This document shows, in pieces, positions 14,852-23,350 of a DNA stretch of 39,333 nucleotides (its first letter is position 1; each line of letters opens with the position of its first letter). Origin of the DNA: an uncultured Eubacteriales bacterium. Lineage in GTDB: Bacteria > Bacillota > Clostridia > Peptostreptococcales > Anaerovoracaceae. The position numbers were made by a program, and so were the translations under genes. The stretch covers positions 1 to 39,333 of the forward strand of contig CACYHR010000044.1 in assembly GCA_902774265.1 (NCBI GenBank). The letters run 5' to 3'. Under the pieces are notes generated by a model, which saw only the letters and a list, made by a program, of their open reading frames with translations, made no database searches and was not told where the DNA came from.

Positions 14852-16340
14852 GATAGTAGTCGCGGAACCGATGTCCACAGCTTTCAACTTTCTCGAAGAT
14901 ATACGGCAGAGAGGATTTGAGCCGGTCATACTCGAAGCATATATACCCGAAGGATATGCGAGAAGTCTCATGGATGCGGAAAGGGAAAGCAAGTATTCAA
15001 GGATAGATTACCCAATCACTATCATCAGGGAAAACCCTGAATACGAGGAGACTCTTAAGGAGATACGTGAACTGGATCCATTTCTTGTCTTAGTAGGTGG
15101 AGAAGAAGGAGTCATCATAGGGACTCGGCTGGCAAACGATCTGGGAATGACGGGCAATCCTGCTTCTAATATCGACAAGATGACACAAAAAAGCGTTATG
15201 CATAGAACTCTACAGGAGGTCGGACTCAGATCCATACGATTTATGGAGGTTTTTTCTTGTGAAGACTGCCTGAGATTCATGGAAAAAATTGGATCAGAAG
15301 ATTTGGTTCTGAAACACGATCATGGCGTTGCTTCTGTCGGTGTACATATGGTGCATGGCAGGGAGGAAGTGCTGGAAGCATTTCGACAGGAGGAGACGGC
15401 AGAGAATATGTTTGGGGAAGAAGAAAACCGACTTATTCTTCAGGAACGCATTTTCGGTGAGGAATACATCGTGAATACGATCAGCAGAAACGGGATTCCC
15501 GCCTTGACGTCAGTGTTCAAGTATTATAAGAAGCAGTTGGCTTCGGGAGCTATCATTTACAGAGGCCTGGAAACGGTCATGGAACTCGATAAGAAAGAGC
15601 GAGAACTCGTCGAGTATGCATTCGAGACAGTCCGCGCGCTTGGGATCACCGACGGTCCTGTTCATGGAGAGTATATGATCGATGAGAAAGGGCCGGTTCT
15701 TATCGAAGTAAACTGTCGTGCTATGGGAGGAAGTGCTCCCGTCGATTTTCTCGACAAAGTATTCGGATATCATGAAACGGATGTGATATTGGAAAGCATG
15801 CTGGACAGTGACTATCACAGCGAATTCCTAAAGAGAACGTATCGCCCCCTGAGAAAAGGATACGTCAAGGACTTTTATTCCGATATGGACAAGCCCATAT
15901 CTTCCTCCGGAATCATTCCGATAGTTCTTAATCTGAGGAGCTATAACTCAGGATGGTTGGAAAATGCAGGAAAAACGTCTTTTCTTCACGAGACCGTCGA
16001 CCTTGAGACTGAGACCGGATGTGTCTATCTTGTCCACGATGATCCGGAAGTGACAAAAAAGGATTTCGAACTTCTGATGCTCATTGAAGAAAAGTATCCA
16101 AACTTGTTACATTCGGACAGTCCGCTGTTTATCCCGCCGGAAAAAAATGAGGATATAACGCCCCAGATCCGGAAGACACTTGAAAAAGACACGGAATCTT
16201 TGATCACAGACATCATTGCATTTTACAGAAACGGTGCCAAAGGGGAACCAATCGTGCCTGTGGCGCTTCTTGAATCGAATCCGTATAACCGTGAGGTCAT
16301 GGAATTGTTAGGGGAGATAGCAGGCTCGGTGGGTCGCTAG
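14841..16340 (+). CDS. ATP-grasp ligase, carboxylate-amine/L-amino acid ligase type
   Basis: 499 residues, start preceded by AGGAG nine bases upstream and overlapping the end of the MATE gene. The fold signature is clear: an N-terminal preATP-grasp region with DPFLVLVGGEEGV near residue 75, the nucleotide-binding strand EDLVLKHDHGVASVGVH near 155, and the Mg-binding end of the site GPVHGEYMIDEKGPVLIEVN near 275, followed by CRAMGG. This arrangement is typical of ligases such as BacD-like L-amino acid ligases, which join a carboxylate to an amine at the cost of ATP. A further C-terminal region contains GCVYLVHDDPE, as seen in that group. The substrate cannot be read from the sequence. Pairing with a MATE exporter suggests that the product is exported. 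Confidence 0.85.
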   Translation: MTNKIVVAEPMSTAFNFLEDIRQRGFEPVILEAYIPEGYARSLMDAERESKYSRIDYPITIIRENPEYEETLKEIRELDPFLVLVGGEEGVIIGTRLANDLGMTGNPASNIDKMTQKSVMHRTLQEVGLRSIRFMEVFSCEDCLRFMEKIGSEDLVLKHDHGVASVGVHMVHGREEVLEAFRQEETAENMFGEEENRLILQERIFGEEYIVNTISRNGIPALTSVFKYYKKQLASGAIIYRGLETVMELDKKERELVEYAFETVRALGITDGPVHGEYMIDEKGPVLIEVNCRAMGGSAPVDFLDKVFGYHETDVILESMLDSDYHSEFLKRTYRPLRKGYVKDFYSDMDKPISSSGIIPIVLNLRSYNSGWLENAGKTSFLHETVDLETETGCVYLVHDDPEVTKKDFELLMLIEEKYPNLLHSDSPLFIPPEKNEDITPQIRKTLEKDTESLITDIIAFYRNGAKGEPIVPVALLESNPYNREVMELLGEIAGSVGR

Positions 16341-16366
16341 GAGACAGCGAACCGCCCCATGTCTCC
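16340..16366 (+). terminator. Hairpin overlapping the end of the ATP-grasp gene
   Basis: GGAGACA (16340-16346) pairs with TGTCTCC (16360-16366). An alternative stem uses GGTCGCT and AGCGAACC just before. The hairpin begins at the last base of the stop codon but is followed by AACTGATTATTC rather than a T-run, so termination may be weak. Confidence 0.35.
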
Positions 16367-16447
16367 AACTGATTATTCTCAGATCTGCCTTGCAATACCA
16401 CAGCAGGTACTCTGTATAGTCATCAGTATCTAAGGAAAGCTGAATAG

Positions 16448-16935
16448 TTAGATATTTATTTCAAAAGCAGTCTTCATGTATTTTATCTGTCCTCTGGATA
16501 AGCCGCTCCCTCTCGCTATGTGTTCCCAGTTATCTTTGACTGCAGTAACTATTTCAGATGCGATTTTGTCAGCACGATTATTATCGATTCCGAATCTTAC
16601 GGCAACCGAAAGTGCAAGATCTATTGATATGCTGTTATCTGTTTCACTCACATTAAGAGCAAGTTCATTTCCATAAGGCACTATCAGAATCATCAGATAA
16701 AAACGGCCCGTCTTCATCAGTCTTAAAGCGAAGTCCTCCCATTCGCGTTCCGTCATAAACTCCAAGAAGATAGTCGCTGTCAAAAAGCTTATCCGGCTTC
16801 CTGCCTTCCTTTTCAGCAAGGCTCCGTTCTCTTCTGTTCATTAATGTTCTTCCCCAGCGATCGGGTGATGAATCCTGAAAGATACCGAATAAGCGGCCGT
16901 CTACGGGAAACGCTTGTTTCAAATCGCTTCTGCAT
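16448..16935 (-). pseudogene. hipA-family kinase/toxin remnant (N-terminally truncated, internal deletion)
   Basis: Two pieces of a HipA-like protein lie end to end on the minus strand. The upstream piece, read in the frame of the preceding secreted-protein gene, contains LFGIFQDSSPDRWGR, LLGVYDGTRMGGLRF and GPFLSDDSD, typical of the region after the HipA N-terminal domain. The downstream piece, in another frame, contains ELALNVSETDNSISIDLALS and KDNWEHIARGSGLSRGQI, typical of the HipA C-terminus. The N-terminal coupling domain and the catalytic core with its ATP site are missing; the pieces meet near 16665-16690. HipA proteins are Ser/Thr kinase toxins of type II toxin-antitoxin systems. No hipB-like antitoxin is next to it. 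It cannot be functional as a kinase. Confidence 0.8.
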
Positions 16936-19900
16936 CGCAAAAGGCACCTCCGCGGGGGAGATGCCTCTGATGAGTGTATGTGTGTCCTTATGCTTATCTT
17001 TTTGCTTTGATTTTCATTCGACCACTTGCCGTATACCTTTTTGATAGCGCCGTCAGACAGGTTTTCAACCTTCGTATATGTACGGATCCTGAAAGCATAT
17101 TTCTTTCCGGCTTTCAGCTTCTTAACGGTCTTCCTTAATGTCCCGGCATTGCTGATATTGATCTGCTTAGCCTTGATGCCTTTAGCCTTGTAGCTGAGCT
17201 GATATCCGTCTGCGCCATTGGATTTCTTCCATTTGATTACAGCCTTTCTTCCTTTCACAGCCTTTACTGAGCTTATCTTCGCTTTAATCGCAGCAGCCGG
17301 ATAGTCCACAGCCGCCTGGAGTTTATCAAGCTCCGATGAGCTGATACTGCCCTTAGCCGTATCAGGCAGTGCCTTGTATGCTTCAACAGCATTTGCTACA
17401 TCATCCGCGTTGGCCTTTGCCGGATCATCCGGAAGGCTGCTGATAATATCTATGACATATTGTTCGGACGGCGTCAGCTTCGGGATAGATTTTGTCTCCT
17501 TATGCGAAGGATCATTCTTACAAACACGAGTCTCAACGCCTTCCTCGGTCTCTGTTGATCGTTTGGTCACAGTCCATTCATCCCAGTCGTGACCGAGTGC
17601 AGCAGCTGCGCGATGTGTTCTTCTGATTTCGGTCCCGCATTCCGCACAGTAAACTACTTCATCGAATTCACCGTCTGTTTCCTTATCGATTTCTTTTTTG
17701 CCATCTTTGTCTGAAAAACACTTGCCGCAAGGATGATCTCCCTTATTGCAGATATAGTACCCTATGTTACCGGCCTCTGTGCATGTTGCATTTTTCGGAG
17801 CAACAGAACTTAAATTATGTTTGTGGTCTGACCGCGGAATGCTGCGTTCCTCCTTATGCGAAGGATCATTTTTACATACACGGGTCTCAACGCCTTCAGC
17901 GGTCTCTGTTGCCTGCCTGGTCACAGTCCATTCACCCCAGTCATGACCAAGCGCAGGGATAACCGTACCGTCAATAACAGCATCACATCGAGAGCACTTC
18001 TGATCAGCTTCTTTGCCGGGCTCAGTGCAGGTCGCGGCAACGGCAGTATTTTTGACTTCCTGATAGTCATGACCTTTCGGGTCAGTAAACTTTGCCTCTT
18101 TCTGATTGCTCCTGGTAGTGAGATCGGGTGCATTTACCGATGCGATCTCCACTCTGTATTCTGTCCATCCGCCGCTCGTGCAGCCCGGCTGAACAACTCT
18201 TGTTGTCGGTGTGATCCGCCTGTTTATGATATCACCGCAGCCTTCTCTGATGCATATGTAGCCGGCAACTGCTTCCGAGTATCCCCGTTCTTCATTTCCT
18301 ATCCAGGTCCAGCCGGTGAATTTCCGGGAGTGACCGAGATTACTGCCCTCTTTTTCGCCACAGATTTTGCATGTTTTCGGATGTTCGCAGTCAGCAGCGT
18401 TCCATTCGTGCCCGGTAGCCTTTATAACAAAATCTTCCTGAGGTTTTGGTTCTGATCCGGCTCCGGCTCCGGAGTTTTCGAACCAGCCGCCGCATGTGCA
18501 GACGTAGTGCGCCCTTACACCGTCAGCTGTGCACGTTGCAGGGGTCCCATCATCTTTACTCATCGGAGCTCTGCTGTGTTCGTGGTCTTGCTCATATTCT
18601 CTCCGCTCCGCAAATTCGCAGCGATTGCATCTGCGTTCCTGATGCACCCTGTCTCCGGTAGTCCAGGAGCGCCAGCCATCCTTATCGGTAGTTCCGTCAA
18701 CGACCCATTCATGGCCGAGGGCAGGGAGAGCCTTACCTTCGATCACATCGCCGCAGAGAGAGCATTTCTGATCTGCTTCTTTCCCGACATTTGTGCAGGA
18801 TGGCTCGACTGCCGTACCGGCAATTACCTTATAGTCATGAGGCAATGCTTTTCCTTCAGTTTTTCCGCATATTTCACATGTTTTCGGATCTGTGCAGGTG
18901 GCTGCTGCCCACTTGTGAGATCCTGTCGTTGGCAGGGCAAGTTCTTTTAAATCAGAAGCGTAGTCCGAAGTCTTGTCACCATTGTACTGTTCATTGAATA
19001 CATACAGCTTGTCGCCGCTTTCCATTTTTCCGGATGTATTGACAGCGACCTGCCCGCCTTCTTTAGATGCTTCTGCTATCCTGCCGTAATACTTGATGCT
19101 GTCATCACTTCCCACGATGATGGCAGAAATAAAACTGTTTGATTCTGCTTTAGCTCCGCTGTATCGGAACGTTACCATACCGCTTGCACTATCATATGAG
19201 TCGCTGCAGGTAGTGATTGCAAAATTCCTACGATCTGCGTCTCTTATCGTAAGTTTCCATTCGCTGTTCTTGTTATTACCCACTTTGGTGAGTGCATCAG
19301 CACCCGATCCGCTGACCTTACCGCCCTCCGCTGCAGATGTGAACAGTATGGCGTTCATATCCAGATCGCATGCAGGGCGCACACCATGATAGGTATCAGT
19401 GCTCACTCCATCCCGGATTACAGCGGTAAAGTCATAATTATAATCGGTCCAGCAATAAGCTACTTTACCATCATATTGGCCCGGCGATCGCAGCCACCAT
19501 GAATTATCGTTATATAAATGTCTTATTCCACCCGGCAAAGCCTCAGCTTCTCCACAGGAAAGGAGCCAGAAGCCGGCGTCTTCTACAGGATTGCCTTTGA
19601 TCTTATTCTCATCATACCCTTTTTCGCCGTAATTGCTCCCGCCGCCTTCCAGGGTACGCTTGACTATGATTCCTTTTTCCTTAGAGTTATTCCACTTCCA
19701 GTCTCCATCACCGTTATAGTATGAATTCACTATCCATCTGATGTTCGCGACAGAGTACTGATTCGCATACGACACATTAGAATTTCCGGAGAATCTTTCT
19801 CCGCCGCTAAATGACGGTATATTTTTATGGAGAATCGTGATCAATCCTTCCCTCGATGCCGGGTTGCTGCCTTGTCCGTCATATCCGATCACATACCACA

Positions 19901-20111
19901 TGCGCTTTTTGGTCTTAGGCTCAAGGTATCTTCCTAACCAGACCTTTTGCAGACCGTCTTTATTTACATTCTTTGCCAAAACCGATGAGCCGATCACCAT
20001 AGCGGGATCGCCGGAGTCAGCATAGGCTTTCTGTATGGTATTCGGCATCATCGTAAATACGACAGCAAGCATCAGCACAAATACCAGCGTTTTTGAAATC
20101 ATTCGTTTCAT
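16665..20111 (-). CDS. Secreted DUF6273 and CxxC-repeat protein with fn3-like end, reading through into a hipA remnant
   Basis: The open frame is 1148 residues. AGGGGG stands eight bases before the ATG at 20111. A signal peptide (MKRMISKTLVFVLMLAV, cleavage near AYADS) is followed by a DUF6273 domain up to about residue 260, with its hallmark NSWWLRSPG and GVRPACDLD. Next come about eight short modules with paired CxxC motifs and a GHxW motif (such as CEICGK and CSLCGD), likely metal-binding or structural. An fn3-like domain with VYGKWSNENQ ends near residue 1040. The original stop should lie near 16970-17000, since a terminator hairpin with a T-run sits at 16939-16965, inside the present frame. 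The remaining residues come from a hipA remnant, so the stop has been lost by a small mutation. It follows the FIST/HD-GYP gene by 40 bases and is probably cotranscribed. Confidence 0.8.
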   Translation of the reverse strand: MKRMISKTLVFVLMLAVVFTMMPNTIQKAYADSGDPAMVIGSSVLAKNVNKDGLQKVWLGRYLEPKTKKRMWYVIGYDGQGSNPASREGLITILHKNIPSFSGGERFSGNSNVSYANQYSVANIRWIVNSYYNGDGDWKWNNSKEKGIIVKRTLEGGGSNYGEKGYDENKIKGNPVEDAGFWLLSCGEAEALPGGIRHLYNDNSWWLRSPGQYDGKVAYCWTDYNYDFTAVIRDGVSTDTYHGVRPACDLDMNAILFTSAAEGGKVSGSGADALTKVGNNKNSEWKLTIRDADRRNFAITTCSDSYDSASGMVTFRYSGAKAESNSFISAIIVGSDDSIKYYGRIAEASKEGGQVAVNTSGKMESGDKLYVFNEQYNGDKTSDYASDLKELALPTTGSHKWAAATCTDPKTCEICGKTEGKALPHDYKVIAGTAVEPSCTNVGKEADQKCSLCGDVIEGKALPALGHEWVVDGTTDKDGWRSWTTGDRVHQERRCNRCEFAERREYEQDHEHSRAPMSKDDGTPATCTADGVRAHYVCTCGGWFENSGAGAGSEPKPQEDFVIKATGHEWNAADCEHPKTCKICGEKEGSNLGHSRKFTGWTWIGNEERGYSEAVAGYICIREGCGDIINRRITPTTRVVQPGCTSGGWTEYRVEIASVNAPDLTTRSNQKEAKFTDPKGHDYQEVKNTAVAATCTEPGKEADQKCSRCDAVIDGTVIPALGHDWGEWTVTRQATETAEGVETRVCKNDPSHKEERSIPRSDHKHNLSSVAPKNATCTEAGNIGYYICNKGDHPCGKCFSDKDGKKEIDKETDGEFDEVVYCAECGTEIRRTHRAAAALGHDWDEWTVTKRSTETEEGVETRVCKNDPSHKETKSIPKLTPSEQYVIDIISSLPDDPAKANADDVANAVEAYKALPDTAKGSISSSELDKLQAAVDYPAAAIKAKISSVKAVKGRKAVIKWKKSNGADGYQLSYKAKGIKAKQINISNAGTLRKTVKKLKAGKKYAFRIRTYTKVENLSDGAIKKVYGKWSNENQSKKISIRTHIHSSEASPPRRCLLRCRSDLKQAFPVDGRLFGIFQDSSPDRWGRTLMNRRERSLAEKEGRKPDKLFDSDYLLGVYDGTRMGGLRFKTDEDGPFLSDDSDSALWK
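16939..16965 (-). terminator. Intrinsic terminator now inside the secreted-protein reading frame
   Basis: On the minus strand GGCATCTCC and GGAGGTGCC pair around CCCGC and are followed by TTTT. It is a normal intrinsic terminator, but the frame of the DUF6273 protein passes through it, which indicates that the gene once stopped just upstream. Confidence 0.8.
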
Positions 20112-20151
20112 AGCTCTAACCCCCTGTGTCCTTTCTCTTAGATCGACATTT

Positions 20152-22110
20152 TTATTTCTCGCGCATGTTGTACTCTGTGTCTTCGTCCATCATCTGCAAC
20201 ATGATATCCGCAAATCGCTCATCGAACTGTGATCCGCGTCCTCCCTCTATCTGGCTGCGGACTTTGGACTGTTCCATAGCGCCGCGGTAACTTCTGTTGC
20301 TCGTCATAGCATCATATGCGTCTGCTACGGCTATGATGCGCGCCTGTTCAGGGATGTCCATACCCGAAATACCGTCCGGATATCCTCTGCCGTCCCAGCG
20401 TTCATGGTGCCATCTGGCGCCGGTCACGAGTTCAGGACGCTCTTCGATATTGCCGAGGATCTTTGCACCCATCACAGGATGCTTTTTCATTTCCGCAAAC
20501 TCCTCATCGGTCAGTTTGCCCGGCTTGTTGATCACGGCATCCGGCACGCCTATCTTGCCTACATCATGCAGCAGACCCATCATGTATATCTCATTCTGCG
20601 CTTTTTCGCTGTATCCGTATCTCCTCGCTATCTCGCGTGAGTAGTCAGCAACACGGCCCGAATGGCCGTTGGTGTATGTATCCTTGGCATCTATGGCATC
20701 CGCAAGAGTCTGCACCACATGCAGCGACAGGCCTTCATTTTCCCTGGTCTTCTTTTCGACCTCATCCTCGAGATTGTTCTTGAGCTGCATGAGTTCTTCG
20801 GTGGCCCGTTCGAGATCGCCAGTTACGGCTTTCATGAAGGACATCAGCCTCAGATCGAGCGGGATCACTGTATCTCTGGCCATATTGTTTTCGTCAAACG
20901 GTAATTTGATGAGTGATCTCGCACCTGTCATGTCGCTGCCTTCGCGAAATCCGACCGCGATCAGTGCGCTGTGCATTTCTCCTCCTGCACCTCCGCTTCT
21001 GAAGATCTCTGAATTGCCGTGCATGAATGCTGCTTCCGGCACAAGATTGCGATAGTAGTCTGTCTCGATATGTTCAGCATCTCTGAGAAATATCATGCGG
21101 TTCATACATATGACCATCAGCATTGCCTGAGGCACAAAGCTCATAAAACTGCCCGAATCGTCCTTAACCTGCTCGAATATATTCTGAGGCAGACCGTATG
21201 TGAATCGTATCTCCTCACCCTCATGCATAGCAACCGCGAAATGAAGACTGCCATCATCCGTCCACGAATAAGGGATCCTCGCCATATGACGCTTAGCCTT
21301 TTCTTCTCCCTTGACATCGCGTGAGACAGAGAGGGGAAATTCACATATGTTCTCCGTCGCCATATCGAGCCTTCTCCACGGTATCCCCAAATATTTCTCA
21401 AATATGTCTGCTGCCGTCATGCCGTCTATTTCAGTGACAGTATACGGATCTTTCAGACCTGTGATAGTCATAATGCGGCCAACTTCCGTCCAGCCGAAAT
21501 TGTATGATGCCTTGATATGCAGATCTTTGCCGCAGAACAGAACTGCAAGCAGAGAACTTTCATGTACCCCCTCATCATCTATGACATATGATATCGAGCC
21601 ATCATGAAGAATTAACGAATCAAGTCCGGCAGTCGCACCGAATACAGGGATATCCGGATTGCCTTCCTCCGCAGCTTCCAGCATTCTTTCGACATCAAGC
21701 GGTTTGCCTGATATCAGCGTCATAAGGCACTTAGGCGTTTCATTCCGGCCGATCATTTGTCCCAGTTCTCTGCCCGCCTCATCTTCGCTGATTCCGTTCA
21801 GCTCAAAGCGTCCGATCTCAAATGCAGGATTATCAAAAAACATGAAAGTAAGAATGGTGTTATTCGGTGCTGTACCTCCCAGCACAAGCATATTGTCAAA
21901 GTGAGTCGCTCCGGCGATCTGCACCTTAGGCAGTACGGTCCTGACCATTGAGATCTTTCTATTGATAACAGTTTTGTCCCATCCCTGCTCCAGCATAATG
22001 AGCAGTATCTGCGACGAAGACTCATATTCCGGCATCGCAGCGATTTCGTCAAGCACTGAGTTAAACTTCGCCTCAGTATATTCATGTATGTGATATGTTT
22101 TCTGAATCAT
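20152..22110 (-). CDS. FIST-domain sensor with HD-GYP cyclic-di-GMP phosphodiesterase output
   Basis: About 652 residues, predicted cytosolic. A FIST N and FIST C sensory region occupies the first 390 residues or so (VQIAGATHFDNML and IPVFGATAGLDS are visible). A charged coiled-coil linker rich in Glu and Lys follows near 425-455. An HD-GYP domain then carries LLHDVGKIG near residue 511 and HHERWDGRGYPDG near 567, with the metal-binding and GYP residues intact. FIST domains are thought to bind small ligands such as amino acids; HD-GYP domains hydrolyse cyclic-di-GMP. The ATG at 22110 with GGGAG about 12 bases upstream is preferred over an upstream in-frame GTG at 22140, which lacks a ribosome binding site. 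It precedes the secreted DUF6273 protein gene by 40 bases, suggesting that the two are cotranscribed. Confidence 0.88.
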   Translation of the reverse strand: MIQKTYHIHEYTEAKFNSVLDEIAAMPEYESSSQILLIMLEQGWDKTVINRKISMVRTVLPKVQIAGATHFDNMLVLGGTAPNNTILTFMFFDNPAFEIGRFELNGISEDEAGRELGQMIGRNETPKCLMTLISGKPLDVERMLEAAEEGNPDIPVFGATAGLDSLILHDGSISYVIDDEGVHESSLLAVLFCGKDLHIKASYNFGWTEVGRIMTITGLKDPYTVTEIDGMTAADIFEKYLGIPWRRLDMATENICEFPLSVSRDVKGEEKAKRHMARIPYSWTDDGSLHFAVAMHEGEEIRFTYGLPQNIFEQVKDDSGSFMSFVPQAMLMVICMNRMIFLRDAEHIETDYYRNLVPEAAFMHGNSEIFRSGGAGGEMHSALIAVGFREGSDMTGARSLIKLPFDENNMARDTVIPLDLRLMSFMKAVTGDLERATEELMQLKNNLEDEVEKKTRENEGLSLHVVQTLADAIDAKDTYTNGHSGRVADYSREIARRYGYSEKAQNEIYMMGLLHDVGKIGVPDAVINKPGKLTDEEFAEMKKHPVMGAKILGNIEERPELVTGARWHHERWDGRGYPDGISGMDIPEQARIIAVADAYDAMTSNRSYRGAMEQSKVRSQIEGGRGSQFDERFADIMLQMMDEDTEYNMREK

Positions 22111-22231
22111 GCTGTCACTATTGCTCCCTGATATATTCACGGTATTAATGTTTCCGATATTCCCGTTTTTCGATTAGTTCCCAACTGTATTTCAGTAATG
22201 GTATCACAGAATGCGCCGCTGTTTGTGCGCA

Positions 22232-23122
22232 TTAAACGATGATGTTTATGCAGCCTATAACCAGTCCAATAAGGGCGCCGAGGCTTACTATCATGTTCAG
22301 CTCCGTCTTCATGACTGTCAGTACGCCTTTTTCGAGTTCTTCGACAGACATTGAATTGATCTTGTCCTCAACCACCTGCGATACATTGATCCGTTTAAGC
22401 GCAGAATTTACAGCGTTGACTACAGATTCACGGTAAGCCGCCTGTATCTTGTTTCTGACAAATTCAGGATCGTATCCTGCGAGGTCGAGTACATACAGAG
22501 GCGTACGCTTACCCAGATCATGTATCTTTTCGGAAGTGATCTCTCCGATCATTTCCGGTCCTCGTAATTCGATAAATTCCTCCATCTTACGGCCGACATT
22601 TATCATCGCAATGTCTACCAGATTATCCGAAACCAGCGTCCTGAGGATACGCGACTCTGAGATGTGCTGCCTGATCATCTGACCGCCCTCATCTTTGACC
22701 AGCTCAGGCAGATCCATCTTTTTGAATGCCTCCAGTATTTTCATATTGAGAAGCTGAATAAAGCTCTCTTCAAGTTTGTCATATTTCTCGGCACTTCCGG
22801 TCAATATGGCTCCTGTATCGCGTATCTCCTCATCAAGAATACTCATAGCCTTGTCGATAATAGGATTCTCGACTTCATCCGAAAGAAGTCTTACCGAGAT
22901 ATCTTCTCCCGTGAAGAGTTCATTCTGTACTATCATGCCCGCAGACTTCGCAAGGCGGGCCTTGCCCTTAGGGATCGCGCCGGGTGTAAACGGCACGTGC
23001 CAGCCGAATATCCGCTTCTCCTCATGAGGGAAGAAAAGCATTTTGACCGCTATGAGATTGGTGAAATAACCTATAACCGCACCGACGAGAGGCGGCAGCA
23101 AATAATTAGTGAAAAAATCCAT
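22232..23122 (-). CDS. DUF445 family membrane protein (YheB-like)
   Basis: About 296 residues. The N-terminus holds the family's typical PPLVGAVIGYFTNLIAVKML stretch with FGWHVPFTPGAIPKGK shortly after, and the C-terminus ends in a second hydrophobic segment (IVSLGALIGLVIGCINIIV). Between them is a long, charged, probably alpha-helical region. The function of DUF445 proteins is not established; Bacillus YheB has been tied to spore-coat or envelope processes. The ATG at 23122 has AGGAAGG eight bases before it, a better fit than the GTG or ATG three and two codons upstream. A well-formed promoter lies at 23184-23212. The stop codon overlaps a hairpin, AATGCGC/GCGCATT, at 22210-22233. Confidence 0.85.
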   Translation of the reverse strand: MDFFTNYLLPPLVGAVIGYFTNLIAVKMLFFPHEEKRIFGWHVPFTPGAIPKGKARLAKSAGMIVQNELFTGEDISVRLLSDEVENPIIDKAMSILDEEIRDTGAILTGSAEKYDKLEESFIQLLNMKILEAFKKMDLPELVKDEGGQMIRQHISESRILRTLVSDNLVDIAMINVGRKMEEFIELRGPEMIGEITSEKIHDLGKRTPLYVLDLAGYDPEFVRNKIQAAYRESVVNAVNSALKRINVSQVVEDKINSMSVEELEKGVLTVMKTELNMIVSLGALIGLVIGCINIIV

Positions 23123-23183
23123 ATCCATCACCTTCCTAATAATATATCAGCCCCGATGATCCCGACGGGTTTTCAGAAGAGTT

Positions 23184-23212
23184 ATTATAATTCTAAACTA
23201 CTGCCATTTCAA
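23184..23212 (-). promoter_or_regulatory. Promoter of the DUF445 gene
   Basis: On the minus strand TTGAAA (23212-23207), 17 bases, then a perfect TATAAT (23189-23184), about 60 bases ahead of the ATG. Confidence 0.7.
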
Positions 23213-23277
23213 TCAAATTATTTTGAATATTAACACTGCAATTTATGCGGATTTTGATCGCTGCTGCTTTGTTTCGA

Positions 23278-23306
23278 TTGACTTTGAGTATTTTAATGAA
23301 TATGAT
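23278..23306 (+). promoter_or_regulatory. Promoter of the yitT-like gene
   Basis: TTGACT (23278-23283), exactly 17 bases, then TATGAT (23301-23306), about 45 bases before the ATG at 23351. It diverges from the DUF445 promoter. Confidence 0.7.
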
Positions 23307-23350
23307 TAGCTTTGCGGCATAGACAATGAATGTTAAAGAGGATTAATAAG

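Noticed and set aside
11852-16340. CPBP protease, MATE and ATP-grasp genes as one operon
   Set aside because: A strong terminator follows the CPBP gene and a separate promoter precedes the MATE gene, so only the last two are called an operon.
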